Source: Diploptera punctata (Eukaryota; Arthropoda; Insecta; Blattodea; Blaberidae). Taken from it: DNA of 64,000 nt. The stretch is from NCBI GenBank assembly GCA_030220185.1, contig JASPKZ010004570.1, positions 186,001 to 250,000 of the forward strand, given 5' to 3'. A program made the position numbers and the translations under genes. Of the stretch, positions 46,054 through 57,176 are shown in pieces. The notes below the pieces were generated by a model. The model was not told the origin of the DNA. It saw only the letters and a program-made list of their open reading frames with translations, and searched no databases. Within the stretch, counting starts at the first letter, position 1. Each line of letters starts with the position of its first letter.

Positions 46054-46454
46054 TTCCCATTCCAATTCTTCCAGACCTAGCTCCCTTATACCTCTTCTTA
46101 CATCATCCATCCATATAAATGTAGGTCGACCTCTCTTTTCTTTCCCAAGTGGAATCCATTCAAGAGCTTGTCTGGGTAATCTTTCCTCTGGCATCCTACA
46201 TATATGATCTAGTTGTCTGTATCTCACAAAATCTAATATTGAATTTTGGACTTTCATTTGTTGTCTTGATTATTGTATTTCTGATTTGTCATTTTCATTT
46301 TATTAATTTGAAAGCCTTATAATCTTAATATCCATCATAAGTTTTATGAAATAAAGAGTTTTTAATTTACAAGATAAATTATTTTCATAAATAATATTTG
46401 TGACCCTATTTATTGTAAAAATGCGTAACTTGAAATAAGGTAAGCCAAAATTTG

Positions 46455-46553
46455 CCCAGATTGCTCAGTTGGTAGAGCATTGGTCTAGAAATGCCAGATG
46501 TCCTTGGTTCAAGTCCCACTCTGAGCATATAATTTTTCTCTTCAAATATAGTA
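46455..46553 (+). repeat. tRNA-like repeat, single unit
   Basis: TTGCTCAGTTGGTAGAGCAT (A box), GGTTCAAGTCCCACTC (B box) and the usual downstream TATAATTTTTCTCTTCAAAT. Acceptor stem not paired. Confidence 0.7.
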
Positions 46554-46568
46554 TACTATTTAACTTGT

Positions 46569-46769
46569 GAAAATATATTATGAAGTGACATTATAAGTTT
46601 GGTCTGTATTCATCTTAGCTCATAAATTATTGTTTTTGTAAGATGCATTTCAAAACTTCTATGCTTCATCGTCTGTCTGTACCAACTGATGATGAAGCAT
46701 AGAAGCTTTGAAATGTGTCTTATGAAAACAACAATTTATGAGGTGAGATGAGTACAGACCAAACCTATT
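46569..46769. mobile_element. Palindromic PLE-tail insertion with 15-bp target duplication
   Basis: Arms at about 46601-46671 and 46687-46760, loop near 46679. The insert is flanked by TACTATTTAACTTGT (46554-46568 and 46770-46784). It entered the downstream flank of the tRNA-like unit. Confidence 0.8.
46683..46722 (+). ncRNA. Hammerhead-ribozyme-like motif (perfect core, weak outer stem)
   Basis: Core CTGATGA, unpaired T, hairpin GAAGC..GCTTT, GAAA, short stem III ATGTGT and site C. The outer stem has only about two pairs here. Confidence 0.42.
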
Positions 46770-46844
46770 TACTATTTAACTTGTTTCTTGTATGCAATAA
46801 TGCTATATGCTCTGTATTGACACATTATAGTACTTTGTTGTTGT

Positions 46845-47711
46845 TTTCTAATGGCGAGATTTGACGCTTAAGTCATTTTCTCTCTGGCTTCCCAGTACAA
46901 GCGAACAAGGTCCTTAGAGTGTTGTGCAGTTGGATTTAAAGCTGGACAGACTAGAAGGTGGTGTTTGTCCATGATCAGGTCCGGGTCTTTGCATATGACA
47001 CATCTGTCGGATTGGAAAACGTTTATTCCGTGGAGGTGGTGAGCCAGGCAGTCGTGTCCTGACATCAGTCTGAATTTTGCTACTGCTTCCTTGCGGCCTT
47101 TAAATTTTATTTCTGTGTATAGCTGATCAATTTTTTCCCATGATTTCCCTCTGGCTGTTGCAATGTTTTCTTTCATGTTTTCCATTTGGAATGCTTTCTT
47201 AATTTCTTTGATCTTTCTGTGGAGGTTCAAATTGGGGTGGGCTGTTATCTGTATTTTGGTACCCTTTTTTGGCAAGTCCATCAGCTATTTCATTGCCAAC
47301 TATTCCGATGTGTGAGGGTATCCACTGGAAGGCTATTAATTTATTTTGGTTGTTGAGGTATTTCAGAAGTTTACGGCATTCCAAGATGGTTTCATTTTCT
47401 GGTGTTTGGTTGGAGGTTATTGCTTGTATAGAGGCCTTAGAGTCTGCCAGAATAACAGCTTTTGTAAACATTTTTGTTCAGAATAGGAGGTTGTGGAGTG
47501 CTACTTCTATGGCTTTTACTTCACCATCGAAGGCTGTATTGTTTGTGCCTACTGCAACATATTGACTAAACAGATGAGAGTAGATTCCTGCACTAGCATT
47601 TTCACTCTTGGTTTTGGAGCCATCAGTGAAGACTCTTAGCCACTCTGGTTCTGGGAACTTTGTACTAATAGTTTCTAAGGTAATTTGTTTGGCTATTGAT
47701 GGGTTTGTATC
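46845..47711 (-). mobile_element. I/R1-type LINE: RNase H domain and C-terminus
   Basis: Minus strand, in order: RVFTDGSKTKSENASAGIYS (first catalytic D), AFDGEVKAIEVAL (E), ILADSKASIQAI (D) and QWIPSHIGIVGNEIADGLAK (last D), a complete set of RNase H residues. After that come VAKFRLMSGHDCLAHHLHGI and CVICKDPDLIMDKHHLLVC, a zinc-knuckle-like end. The tail reads AAAACAACAACAAAG. Frames shift at about 47260 and 47480. Confidence 0.85.
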
Positions 47712-48734
47712 TTATAGTACTTTGTTCCATTTCATAAATTAATAAAATAAAAGTTGCCATGAATAATCTCCAATCCTCATAGAAATTAGGTTACTGTAGG
47801 TTATATAAATAAGGTGGATGTGATATAATAGAAAAGATTAGTAAAATAGAAAAATTTAACATAAAGTAAATTGAATGGATACCAGTAGATTTAAGTTTTT
47901 TTTTCTGTTGGTTAGATCTAGAATAACTTTGTTAAAATAGGTTTGTACCATTGTTTGATCTTAAATCGGAAAAATTATATTATCTTTCCAGTAATGTAAT
48001 ACAACTGCATAAGTTTTTTCCATAGAACAAGTGCATTTCAGAATATTTGGATTTTAACATTTACTAGGTGAATTTTTAAAATGTCACGGTCTGCTGGGTA
48101 AGCCATTAGGCAGCAGGCAGACTCATGGTAATGCAGTAAGCTCGGTATTGAAATAGCAGTTTAAGTTTTCACACTGTTCATTAGTTACTGACATAAGTGC
48201 TATTTACTTCCGATTGTTACTATTTAAGTGATTTTTTTTTCTTAAAAAAGAATAGCATGAGGCACCTCTTGTCATACGTATTTTTATGTATGACCACTAC
48301 ATAAATACACATTCATTTAGATATGTAGAAAATTATGAATTAAATTTGCTGATAGTGACATAATCCACAGAACAACTATCCATAACTTAATGAAAAATTT
48401 CGAAAACTGATATTTCTGTGATGAAAAACAAAGAGAAGACATCTAAATACCTAACAGAGGAAAAATTGGATGAAAATGGCTATCAGTTTTATGCAGTCAG
48501 ATGAGTGCATAATTAGCTTATTTTTGTGTAGAATAGGCATTTGCAGGCTTATTACTGGAACACTATGGGAGGTTGCACTTGGTAACTTGGACACCTGTAG
48601 CTGAGAGCTTCCCTATAGCCTTATAAGTTGACTCTATATCAAAAAAATATTAGTATGCTAAATTAATAATCATTTATAGAGACGAATATAAATCATTATT
48701 TTGAAAAGAAAAATTAATGCCTGAATCAGGATTT
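47712..48734. other. AT-rich intron, nothing recognised
   Basis: No feature seen. Confidence 0.45.
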
Positions 48735-49395
48735 TGATGGAAATGGACAGCTAATGACAAATGAGGGAAATTTTGAGGAAGTGGCTGAATTCAAATACCT
48801 AGGAACAATAATCACAAACAGAAATGAGATGCACAAGGAAATTAAACATAGGCTCAATTCTGGAAATGCATGTTATTATACATTACAGAGACTCTTGACT
48901 TCCCAACTCCTTTAAAAAAAATGTTAAACTGAAAATATATAAAATTATTATTCTACCAGTTATATTATATGGATGCGAAACATGGACTGTTACTATAAGG
49001 GAGGAAAGGAGATTACGAGTATTTGAGAATAAAGTTCTTAGGAAAATTTTTGGACCAAAGAGAGATGAACAGACAGGTGAATGGAGAAGACTTCATAACA
49101 GTGAATTACATGGTCTTTATAGGAAGCCAGATATAATGAGAATACCTAAGTCTCGTAGACTGCAATGGGCAGGACATGTGGCATGGATGGGGAAAGAAAG
49201 ACGTGCATGGAAGCTTCTTGTAGGAAAACCGGAAGGAAAACGCCCAGTTGGTAGACCAAGAATGAGGTGGGAGAATAACATTAACTATGATTTGAGGGAA
49301 GTAGATTATACATGGGATGATTGGCTCAGGATAGGGATATATCTCGAGCTTATGTCAGTGCGGCCATAAACCTATGGGTTTGAAAGTGCCAGTGA
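48735..49395 (+). mobile_element. RTE-like LINE 3' end
   Basis: FKYLGTIITNRNEMHKEIKH, then VILYGCETWTVT, LRVFENKVLRKIFGPKRDE and LQWAGHVAWMGKERRAWKLL to GRPRMRWENNI. The 3' end is CCTATGGGTTTGAAAGTGCC. Least decayed copy of this family here. Confidence 0.85.
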
Positions 49396-49404
49396 GTGTA
49401 AGTG

Positions 49405-49470
49405 AATCAGGATTTTTTAACCTAAAACTCCTACCTCTGTATGATAATGTGCTAACCATTACATTATTTC
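49405..49470 (-). repeat. tRNA-like remnant
   Basis: Minus strand ATGTAATGGTTAGCACATTA is A-box-like next to a loop; weak. Confidence 0.3.
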
Positions 49471-49564
49471 AGGCTTTCTGATAAAAATGTTAATTCTTCT
49501 TCTTCACATACAATTCTCTTTATCATCAGAAGCAGATAGCCATCACTACCTGTGCTATCTAAAG

Positions 49565-49760
49565 ATAAAGTGATCCCACTACAGGTCATAGGAGACCTTA
49601 GGGGAAGTAGGAGGTTAAGGCTCCCACTTTTTCTAGACTTGATGTCAGCCAGGTTGTCAGCCTGCATGACGGCCACCATTACCCCCAGAACAAGCATTTG
49701 GTACTCGTTTCCATTACAGGCTGAGTCGACCCCAGAGCCATGGTGTCACTTTAACTGCTG
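49565..49760 (-). mobile_element. tRNA-derived SINE, family A (lacks tRNA head)
   Basis: Same body as 39999-40302 from AAAGTGATCCCACTACAGG to CCCCAGAGCCATGG; the 5' end is cut off. Confidence 0.75.
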
Positions 49761-50249
49761 GCTTCTAACTCAAGAAGCCTTTTTGGTGAGAAATCAGATA
49801 ACTTTTTAAAGCAGTTAAGCATTATATTTTGATGTATTAACTTAAATTTTAACATTCGCAATGATGGACAATTATTATATATATATATATATAAAGTAAA
49901 TGTTTACTTTTGTCTTAGAGTTCTAGGAGTGGTAGTAAATCACTCTCTATCATGTCACATTACCAGAGCTGGGATTTTTATGTAGTATCAATTGGAAAAT
50001 ATGTACATAAATACATAGAAAAAATTGGGGAAAATATTTCAAATATGTAAATATAAAATAATAAATATTTAATGCATAATTTCTTAATATTTTGCTTAAG
50101 AGGCATTCATATGTTTATATTATAAATATTACAGTAATCTCAACGGTGTTTCGTCATGAATTTTAAAAGTATGTTAATATTAGACCTACATTTTTCAGAA
50201 CAATGTACAATTATTTGATGAAAATGTAACTCAAAATCACATGGTAAAG

Positions 50250-50529
50250 GTAAGGTGATCCCTTGGGATAGTAGGAAGTTAAGGCTCCCACTTTTTTTGG
50301 ACAATCGGCACTTGATGTCAGCCGGGTTGTCAGTCCTGCGTGGCGGCCGCCTTTATCACCAGAACAAGTGTCTGGTACTCATTTAGGTTAGAGGCTGAGT
50401 CGGCCCCAGGACCATATTGCCGACAGAATGTTTGGGTCAGTTTAAAAATCCTGACCCCACCGGGACTTGAACCCTTGACTTTCCAGCTTGTAGCACAGTG
50501 CCTTAACCACTTCGTTACAGCGTGCCCCC
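50250..50529 (-). mobile_element. tRNA-derived SINE, family A
   Basis: AAGGTGATCCCTTGGG at the left, tRNA head GGGGGCACGCTGTAACGAAG (minus strand) at the right. Confidence 0.82.
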
Positions 50530-50931
50530 TTTGTACCACATTGTATTAATCTAAATTTAAAAATTTACTCTCAATCTTATCAAGTAAAAATATTATGAGT
50601 AAACACAAACGTAAATATAAATTCTAATGCTAGAAACAATCATTCATTAAATTTTGCAGCACGGTGAACAATTGAATATTTTTCTAAGTTCTCTAGGGTC
50701 AATGATACCCGTATGTAAGATAGAATGTTCTTATAAGCAGAAAATGATATCTCAAGATCACATGATGTGACTGGGGCAAATTTTAACAAAGGAAACTTTC
50801 CCAGAGAAATGTCCTCAGGACAACCTATAATATTCCCTTTTAGAATTTGACAAACACTGCGAAGTGAATATCAAAACTGTTTTTAATTTATTTCCTGCAC
50901 TTATTGCCATTCTCCCCAAGCACTACACTAA

Positions 50932-51524
50932 GGGTCGAATCTATGAACACATTAGGCCGTAAAAGGCGTTCTCTGCTGAGAAAGTTGTATCCTAATACGA
51001 TTTTGCTTACTCAGAAATCTATTCATACGATAATAATTGTTGAAATTTGTAAGCTACCTGACGAGGTAACCTTATCGTGAGAATCCCAATGAGAACCGAT
51101 GGTAACCAATGTAGTTTGAAACCTTGCCGCGTACCTTGCTGCTTTATCCAAGATGTCGGACCTTGAAGACTTCGATCATGTTTTCGGTATACGCAGAGAA
51201 GAGGAATTTGATAGTGTCTACCAAAGAATTCAACTGGAAGAACAGGAGAATTGGCAAATATTGCACGATGCAGACGTCGTTGTATACGGTATTATTTGCG
51301 GGACGCAAGCGTAAATGCATTCCTCTGTAGCAGACAAAAATAACGGAAGTGGTTTTATCGCTGAGAATTCTGGGTAATTTCTTGCCAATATTACGAAAAC
51401 AACGACTTTCATGTATGACTAGTTAGTGGGTAGCAAATTCGATCTTTGCACTTGCTCACGGTGAGTCAGCTCACCAGTGATTGGAAGTAATTTGAGTAGA
51501 GACTAATGTATTTGCATGCGGCCC
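50932..51524 (+). mobile_element. Harbinger-type MITE, copy 1
   Basis: 3-bp target duplication TAA (50929-50931, 51525-51527). Ends GGGTCGAATCTATGAACACA and GGGCCGCATGCAAATACATT with a shared inner CATTAG. It carries the short reading frame at 51152-51313. Confidence 0.88.
51152..51313 (+). CDS. Short acidic reading frame in Harbinger-type MITE
   Basis: ATG...TAA, 53 codons: begins MSDLEDFDHVFGIRREEEFD and continues VYQRIQLEEQEN to GIICGTQA. The composition (acidic, helical) resembles the N-terminus of some Harbinger transposases, so it may be the first exon of a parental transposase. The same frame exists in copy 2 (55229 onward) but is frameshifted there after about 36 codons. No catalytic motif is present. 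Whether it is translated is unknown. Confidence 0.4.
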
Positions 51525-52281
51525 TAAATGTTTCAACTGCATCTTCCACAACACCAATATAATCTTGAATTGGAAGTCATGATGCTCTTCGGGAACCAGA
51601 ACAAACCACATTGAAATCGCTGAAGGGATACGGAGATTCACGAATACATGCCGCACTTTCAGGGTAAAAATTATCCACAACAATCTTTGTCATCAAAATG
51701 TTCACCATAAAAGTTCACTGCTTTAATCCACATTCTCCACCCAGTTAACACTGGTTCTGAAGGCAATGGTGTTCTGGTAGTTGCTCTTTGTAGGAGTGGG
51801 GCTTCTAAAAACACCTTTTTTGTTGCCGAAATTAATGTGCCCACTTCTGTAAACTTAACACTTATTTCCTTGTGCAGTCCAACTCTTTGTAGTAAATTAA
51901 ACACTGGTTAGAAGCGCTGTCAGGTTGCAACTTTCCTACCATGGGATTTACTACGTTATGTCTCTTAGAATCAGTTGTTTCATCAATCACAATCCATATA
52001 AAAGAATCTCCAATGCATTCTCTTATGCTGTCCATTATCTCATAGTAGCAGATTTGCAGATAGTTTTTGCATAGTATATGTTGCTTGAAGGTTTTCCCAA
52101 GAAAGATCTGAATTTAGGCACTTGAATCTTGTACTATGGAATGTTAGTAACAATCGTTGCATTGCACAAACCCTTATAGAAGTTTAAGAATTTTTATCTG
52201 TGTTAAAAGCACTTGCTTTGTTGCTTGACGCAATTGTTACTTTTTTTCTAGACAGTCCACTTCTTAAATGCTCTTCAAGCT

Positions 52282-53351
52282 GTAAGATAAAAATTAAAAT
52301 GTACCTGTTGGCAGCACCTGCCATCATCCTCAACTTTGTTAAAATGATGTATGTAAAATATTAACTGGAGGCCTTTCGGAAGTTAACTTCCATCATCAGC
52401 CAGATGAGTATGTGCTACTAGTAGTCAAGACGCTGTAGACGTTGCAGGTCCCAATGGGTCTCCAGTAGGACCTTCAATGTATACAGCACTTTAACTACTA
52501 TACCGTATTCGGTCTTAGTTTATGTATCACTGTAAACAAAGTCACAAGCAGTACTCTTCTGCAGGCACCTGTGATTTGGTGGAGCAATGGTACTATTTTA
52601 CACACCATCTGATGTTTAATGTATTCAACACGAGCAGCCATGTTGGAATAACTGAATATCCCATTTCATCTGTGCGAAATGGAGTTATATTTAAATGTAT
52701 ACTTACATTCAGATCCACATTCAGAAAAACAAAGGAAAACTTATGAACTTTAAAATTCCTGCAAATTTTGACCTGATCCAGAGGTTCATCGGTCCACCAA
52801 TAGAGGGAAGAAGAGTATCTTCCGATAGACATAACACCAGTCGCCAACAAAGTTCTGATGATGAGAAAGTTATAGTCTCGAAATTGCGATCAACTTAGAA
52901 AATTTATATGAGAGGTAAGAAACATTTAATTTCACCATAAATTAAACCTCATAGTGATTAATTCCTATAAAAGTTAAATATAAGTTAAGTATACTTACTG
53001 TTCACCATTGTTATTTTTCATACGTTATATTGTGTTTATTACTTTATTATTATTTTTGCAATAATTTTGTTCATACATAGTAGTTATATTATATAAAATA
53101 TAGATTGATCAGAGAACTATGTTTTCATCTACGCCACTGGACAACGATGTCATTAGGTTCATGTGGCCAATGAAATCACACTTAACCACATGCTTCTGTT
53201 TACATTACAACATAAAGTAAGACTGAGTAGTGCATACTCATTCTGTTGATGATGGAAGTTAAGGCATCCAGTTAATATTTTACATACATCATTTTAACAA
53301 AGTTGAGGACGACGGCACCTGCCAAAAGGTACATTTTAATTTTTATCTTAT
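52282..53351 (+). mobile_element. Foldback with about 105-bp arms carrying a PLE C-terminus
   Basis: AAAATTAAAATGTACCTGTT at the left recurs inverted at the right, through CTCAACTTTGTTAAAATGAT. Inside, 52690-52899 encodes MNFKIPANFDLIQRFIGPP, the PLE segment after GIY-YIG, followed by the hammerhead-like tail and a CCTCATAGTGATTAATTCCT end. Confidence 0.75.
52850..52896 (+). ncRNA. Hammerhead-ribozyme-like motif with canonical core
   Basis: Outer stem AAGTT/AACTT (perfect), core CTGATGA, unpaired T, stem II GAGA..TCTC (inner part mutated), GAA, stem III ATTGCGAT and site C. Compared with 3996-4042, the inner pair of the outer stem changed on both strands (G-T to T-A). Confidence 0.58.
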
Positions 53352-54217
53352 GACTATTCACCTCAATGGAATTTGATATGAATTTTATTAGTATTGATTC
53401 TTCAAGCTGGAATTTTATAAAGAATCCTAAATATTTGTTGCAATCTTGATAATCACTATTTTTCATGTCATAAAGCACTTGTCAATTTCAGTCCATGATT
53501 TTGATTTTGAAGACGAGGATGACACTGGTGACATATTCGCATTAGAAAGAACTTAATGAAGTAAATTGTTTACTTACCCACTTTGATACTGGATGAAACT
53601 TAAAAATAGTTTGTGATTTTTCAAAATGAACAAGATAAGATTTATGGTTAACTGGAATTCCTAACAAAAGAAATTTAGAAACATTAGTGGAACATCCAAA
53701 TCACAGTTGGCTACCTCTTTGAAAAGTAAAACTAGACATTGATAAAAGAGAGATGAAAAGTATACATATTAAAAGTATTGAGCACAGAATTTCGAAGTTT
53801 TATGGAATAATTGGCAATATGTGTAGCCCAGGCATGGGGAACTGGGGCTCCGGCAGCTCATAACAAATCCTCTCCGCCAATACCCATTCCACTCATTTGT
53901 ACTTGCACTGCAGATGCAGATATACAGTGATTGACAATACACAGTGAGAGTCAGTGGCGTACAATTCAGCGTGAGCATGGCAAATTCTAAACACCGATAC
54001 TGACTGGGAAAATGATTATTTTTGTATTCAGAATGCACGGAAGTTGTTTGTTTATTATGCTGTACGCAGTTCCACCAAGTGAATCACTATAATATCCGAC
54101 GACATTTCAGATCTTCACATGCAAATCAGTATGGACAGGATAAAATTGCAGGTATGATTAGAAATATGTAACAATGTTTTCACAGGAACATATTAATGAT
54201 ATTTATTTACTTTTAAC

Positions 54218-55000
54218 ATGCATGGAGTTCAAATTCATAAGTTAAATATAATAGGCCTACAGGACATTCCACGTTTTGTTTACACAGGGGATGACAGGAT
54301 GGAACTTTTAAATAATCTAAAGCAGCAGACACTCCAAAACGATAGAAGACAACTACTTTCAGAGAAATCAGTACGAGCTAGTTACCGTATTTCAAAATTG
54401 ATTGCTGAGAAAATGAAGCCATTCATGGACGGGAAATATATTAAAGAGTGCATGATATTAACTGCTGAAGATATTGCTCCTTAAACAGTAGATTTGTTTA
54501 GAAACATTAGCCTGTCACGTCGCACTGTCTCTGAGAGGATAATTGAAATGAATTGTGACATTCAGACAAAACTTATCAGTAAAATTAAAACTTTAAAATG
54601 GTTCTCTTTAGCGCTGGATGAGAGCACTGATATTGTAGACACTGCACAATTGGCTGTGTTTATTAGGGGCATCGATGGCAACTTGGCTGTGTTAGAAGAA
54701 CTTTTAGATGTAATACCGCTCAAGGATCGCACTCGTGGAAGTGATATTCTTGAATCCTTACTATGGGGAACAACAAAATATAACTTGCCATGGGAAAAAC
54801 TTGTATCTGTGGCAACAGATGGAGCCCCATCAATGTCCGGAAAATACAGTGGTTTTGTGGGTTTGCTGTTACAATTTTTAAATGTAACGACGGTTTTAAA
54901 ACTGTTCACTGCGAGGCGATATGCGCTCAGTCGGCAAATTTGGAGAACGTAATGGATGTAGTTATAAAGACTGTGAATCACATTAAGTCTCTCTAAGCAT
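54218..55000 (+). pseudogene. hAT-Charlie-type transposase, 5' half
   Basis: RASYRISKLIAEKMKPFMDG and ISLSRRTVSERI are followed by WFSLALDESTDIVDTAQLAV (catalytic D) and VATDGAPSMSGKYSGFVGLL (second D region). The frame then shifts to HCEAICAQSANLENVMDVVI and ends. This is the GTF2IRD2-like hAT transposase layout. Defects: one TAA at 54482-54484, a frameshift near 54880, and the C-terminal half is missing. Confidence 0.88.
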
Positions 55001-55006
55001 CTCTAA

Positions 55007-55601
55007 GGGTCGAATGTTTGAACGCATTAGACAGTAAAAGGCGTTCTCAGCTGAGAAAGTTTTATCCAAATACATTTTGCTTACTCAGAAATCTATTCAT
55101 GCAGTAATAATTGTAAGCAACCTGACGAGGTACCTTAAGATCGTAGCTCAAGATAGAAACTTCGTGAAAATCCCGAAGGGAACTGATGGTAAGTGATGTA
55201 GTTTGAAACCTTTGCAGCTTTATCCAAGATGTCGGACCTTGAAGACTTCGATCATGTTTTCGGTATACACGGAGAAGAGGAATTTGATAGAGTCTACCAA
55301 AGAATTCAACTGGAAGAACAGGAGAATCAGCATAATATTGCGTGATGCAGACGTCGTTGTATACGGTATTATTTGCGGGAAGCAAGCGTAAATGCGTTCC
55401 TCTATAGCAGACAAAAATAACAGAAGTGGTTTTATCGCTGAGAATTCTGGGTAATTCGTTGCCAATATTACGAAAACGTCAACTTTCATGCATGACCGGT
55501 AAGTCGGCCGTTAATTTGATCTCAGCAATTGCTCACGGTGAGTCAGCTCACCAGTGATTGGAAGTAATTTGAGTAGAGACTAATGTATTTGCAAACGACC
55601 C
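55007..55601 (+). mobile_element. Harbinger-type MITE, copy 2
   Basis: TAA target duplication (55004-55006, 55602-55604); the empty site survives in hAT-Charlie copy 1 near 11172 (CTCTACGAGTACTATTAG). About 88% like copy 1 by eye. Confidence 0.9.
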
Positions 55602-56210
55602 TAAGAGTACTATCCAGCCTGACATAGACAAATTAGTGTCAAGAAAAATGCACCAGCGGTCCTCTACGCGCTCTTCAAACGTTACACATAATGTACGTAA
55701 GAATGGAAGGGATTAGTATATATGTTTCAGGTTATAAGGGTGTACCGCCACTGATACTGCATGGTATGCAAGACAATAATAACAGTTACAAGTTCAATGA
55801 AGGGTGGAATGAGGAAGGATATCATACTACCTCTCATTCGGCAGTGCCCCATGCCTGGTGTAGGCCTAACAGGTTTCTTTTTCATGCTCTTAAGTTGCTG
55901 TCAAACATCTGCCATATCTCATTCCTTCCTCTTGGTACTTATCGGTCATCTTAATCTGCACATTGTGGCAAGTGACAATATCCACAGTTTACATTTTATA
56001 AACAAATTTACATATGTGAGCAGAAAAAATATTGAAATATGCAATTTTATGTGCATCACAAGGATACTTAATATACTTTAAAATATGTAAAGTGAAATTC
56101 AGTTATAGTAACCCTAACAAAGTGCTTTGTGAAGATATAACTTTTCCCAGCATCTAAACTGCAAGGAACAAAATATGTAATTACATAGAAATTTCAGCTC
56201 TACATATTAC

Positions 56211-56669
56211 AGTTCACGACTGGATACGAAATGGATAAAAAATTTGCTGAGGCCTATTATTTCAAACTTGAGATTCTTTCACTTAACACAAATTTATGAC
56301 ATGGAACCTGCAGCCCTACATTTTCTTACATAAGATGCTATACTCAGAATTGTTACACCCTAAAGAATCTATTGACCCTAAGAGGATTTGACCCTCAAAA
56401 CCAACTGTTTTTAACAGTGGGTTACTTTTAAGTACAGCCAGGACCAATTAAGTAATAATTGGATAATATATCAAAATTCATCACCATGTTTATGCATTGT
56501 GATTTTCTTCCAAGACAAAAACTAAATAGTTAGTAATCAGTAATATTCATGACCATATTTTAAGGGAATTTACACAATATGAATCATGACAAAAATTTTA
56601 ATTTTGTTATTGGCTCAAATGACAGTATACTTTTCTGCAACCTATTCCAAATTTTCAAATTAAAAATTC
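56211..56669. other. AT-rich intron, nothing recognised
   Basis: No feature seen. Confidence 0.45.
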
Positions 56670-57010
56670 CAATCATCATCATCTTCAAGGTATGGGCCTG
56701 TTGGCCCGTTCCGCTCCCTGGCACACTACATGCTGCAGGCGCAGGTCGTCCTTCCAGCTACATTTTGGTCTTCCTACATTTCTTCGGCCTAGAGGCCTAT
56801 AATGAAGCAGCTGTTTTGATAAACGATTATTTGGCATTCTTTGTATATGTTCAAACCAATTACGTTTATTTGTGTGTATTTTCTCGTTTATATTATAGAT
56901 TTGTAGTTCATCTCTGATATCTTGACTTCTCTTTTGATCTCTTAGAGATACACCTGCATAAAAATTCCAATTAGTGATGATTTTTTTGTACATGATTGTA
57001 AGTATCAATC
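56670..57010 (-). mobile_element. RTE-like LINE 3' fragment
   Basis: Minus strand: RNWFEHIQRMPNNRLSKQLL and GRRNVGRPKCSWKDDL, with a GATGATGATG tail. Confidence 0.8.
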
Positions 57011-57176
57011 ACCGGTATCCAGATCCCACTTTGTACTGAAGCAATTTTAAGATCTCAAAGTCAAATATGACTATTCTATATAAAAAAGGAGGTTAATATG
57101 TAGAGCTATGACACATTCTAGCAAGAATATTGTCAATGTACATATACTTTACAACTATTATTAGTTACATACATTT

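Larger units (their letters stand above)
41941..46270 (-). mobile_element. RTE-like LINE 3' copy split by two insertions
   Basis: Pieces at about 41941-41976, 45013-45074 and 46054-46270 line up with the continuous copy at 24484-24800. The hAT and a CR1/Jockey-like LINE occupy the gaps. The last piece encodes MKVQNSILDFVRYRQLDHIC and RLPRQALEWIPLGKEKRGRP. Confidence 0.8.
50680..52270 (-). pseudogene. hAT transposase remnant, same family as 42414-43812
   Basis: Minus-strand traces FPLLKFAPVTSCDLE near 50760-50810 (dimerisation motif), PLPSEPVLTGWRMWIKAVNF (about 51720-51775) and YIWIVIDETTDS near 51970-52010. An LEEHLRSGL-like zinc-finger end follows near 52260. It is split by the MITE at 50932-51524 and heavily mutated. 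Confidence 0.75.
53829..55857 (+). mobile_element. hAT-Charlie-like element, copy 2
   Basis: 8-bp target duplication with one mismatch (GTGTAGCC 53821-53828, GTGTAGGC 55858-55865). Ends CAGGCATGGGGAACTG and CAGGCATGGGGCACTG. Nested in the 6.2-kb hAT and itself hit by a Harbinger MITE. Confidence 0.9.
49964..56202 (-). mobile_element. hAT element, 6.2 kb, enlarged by nested insertions
   Basis: 8-bp target duplication with one mismatch (CACATTAC 49956-49963, CATATTAC 56203-56210). Terminal repeats CAGAGCTGGGATTTTTATGT and TAGAGCTGAAATTTCTATGT. It belongs to the same family as 41977-45012. Inserts, left to right: SINE A, Harbinger MITE, PLE foldback, and a hAT-Charlie that carries its own MITE. 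Confidence 0.88.

Noticed and set aside
47269..47565. 98-codon plus-strand gene
   Set aside because: Antisense of the LINE RNase H domain.
54562..54981. 139-codon minus-strand gene
   Set aside because: Antisense of the hAT-Charlie transposase.
56579..56917. 112-codon plus-strand gene
   Set aside because: Its strongest part is the antisense of the LINE C-terminus at 56670-57010.
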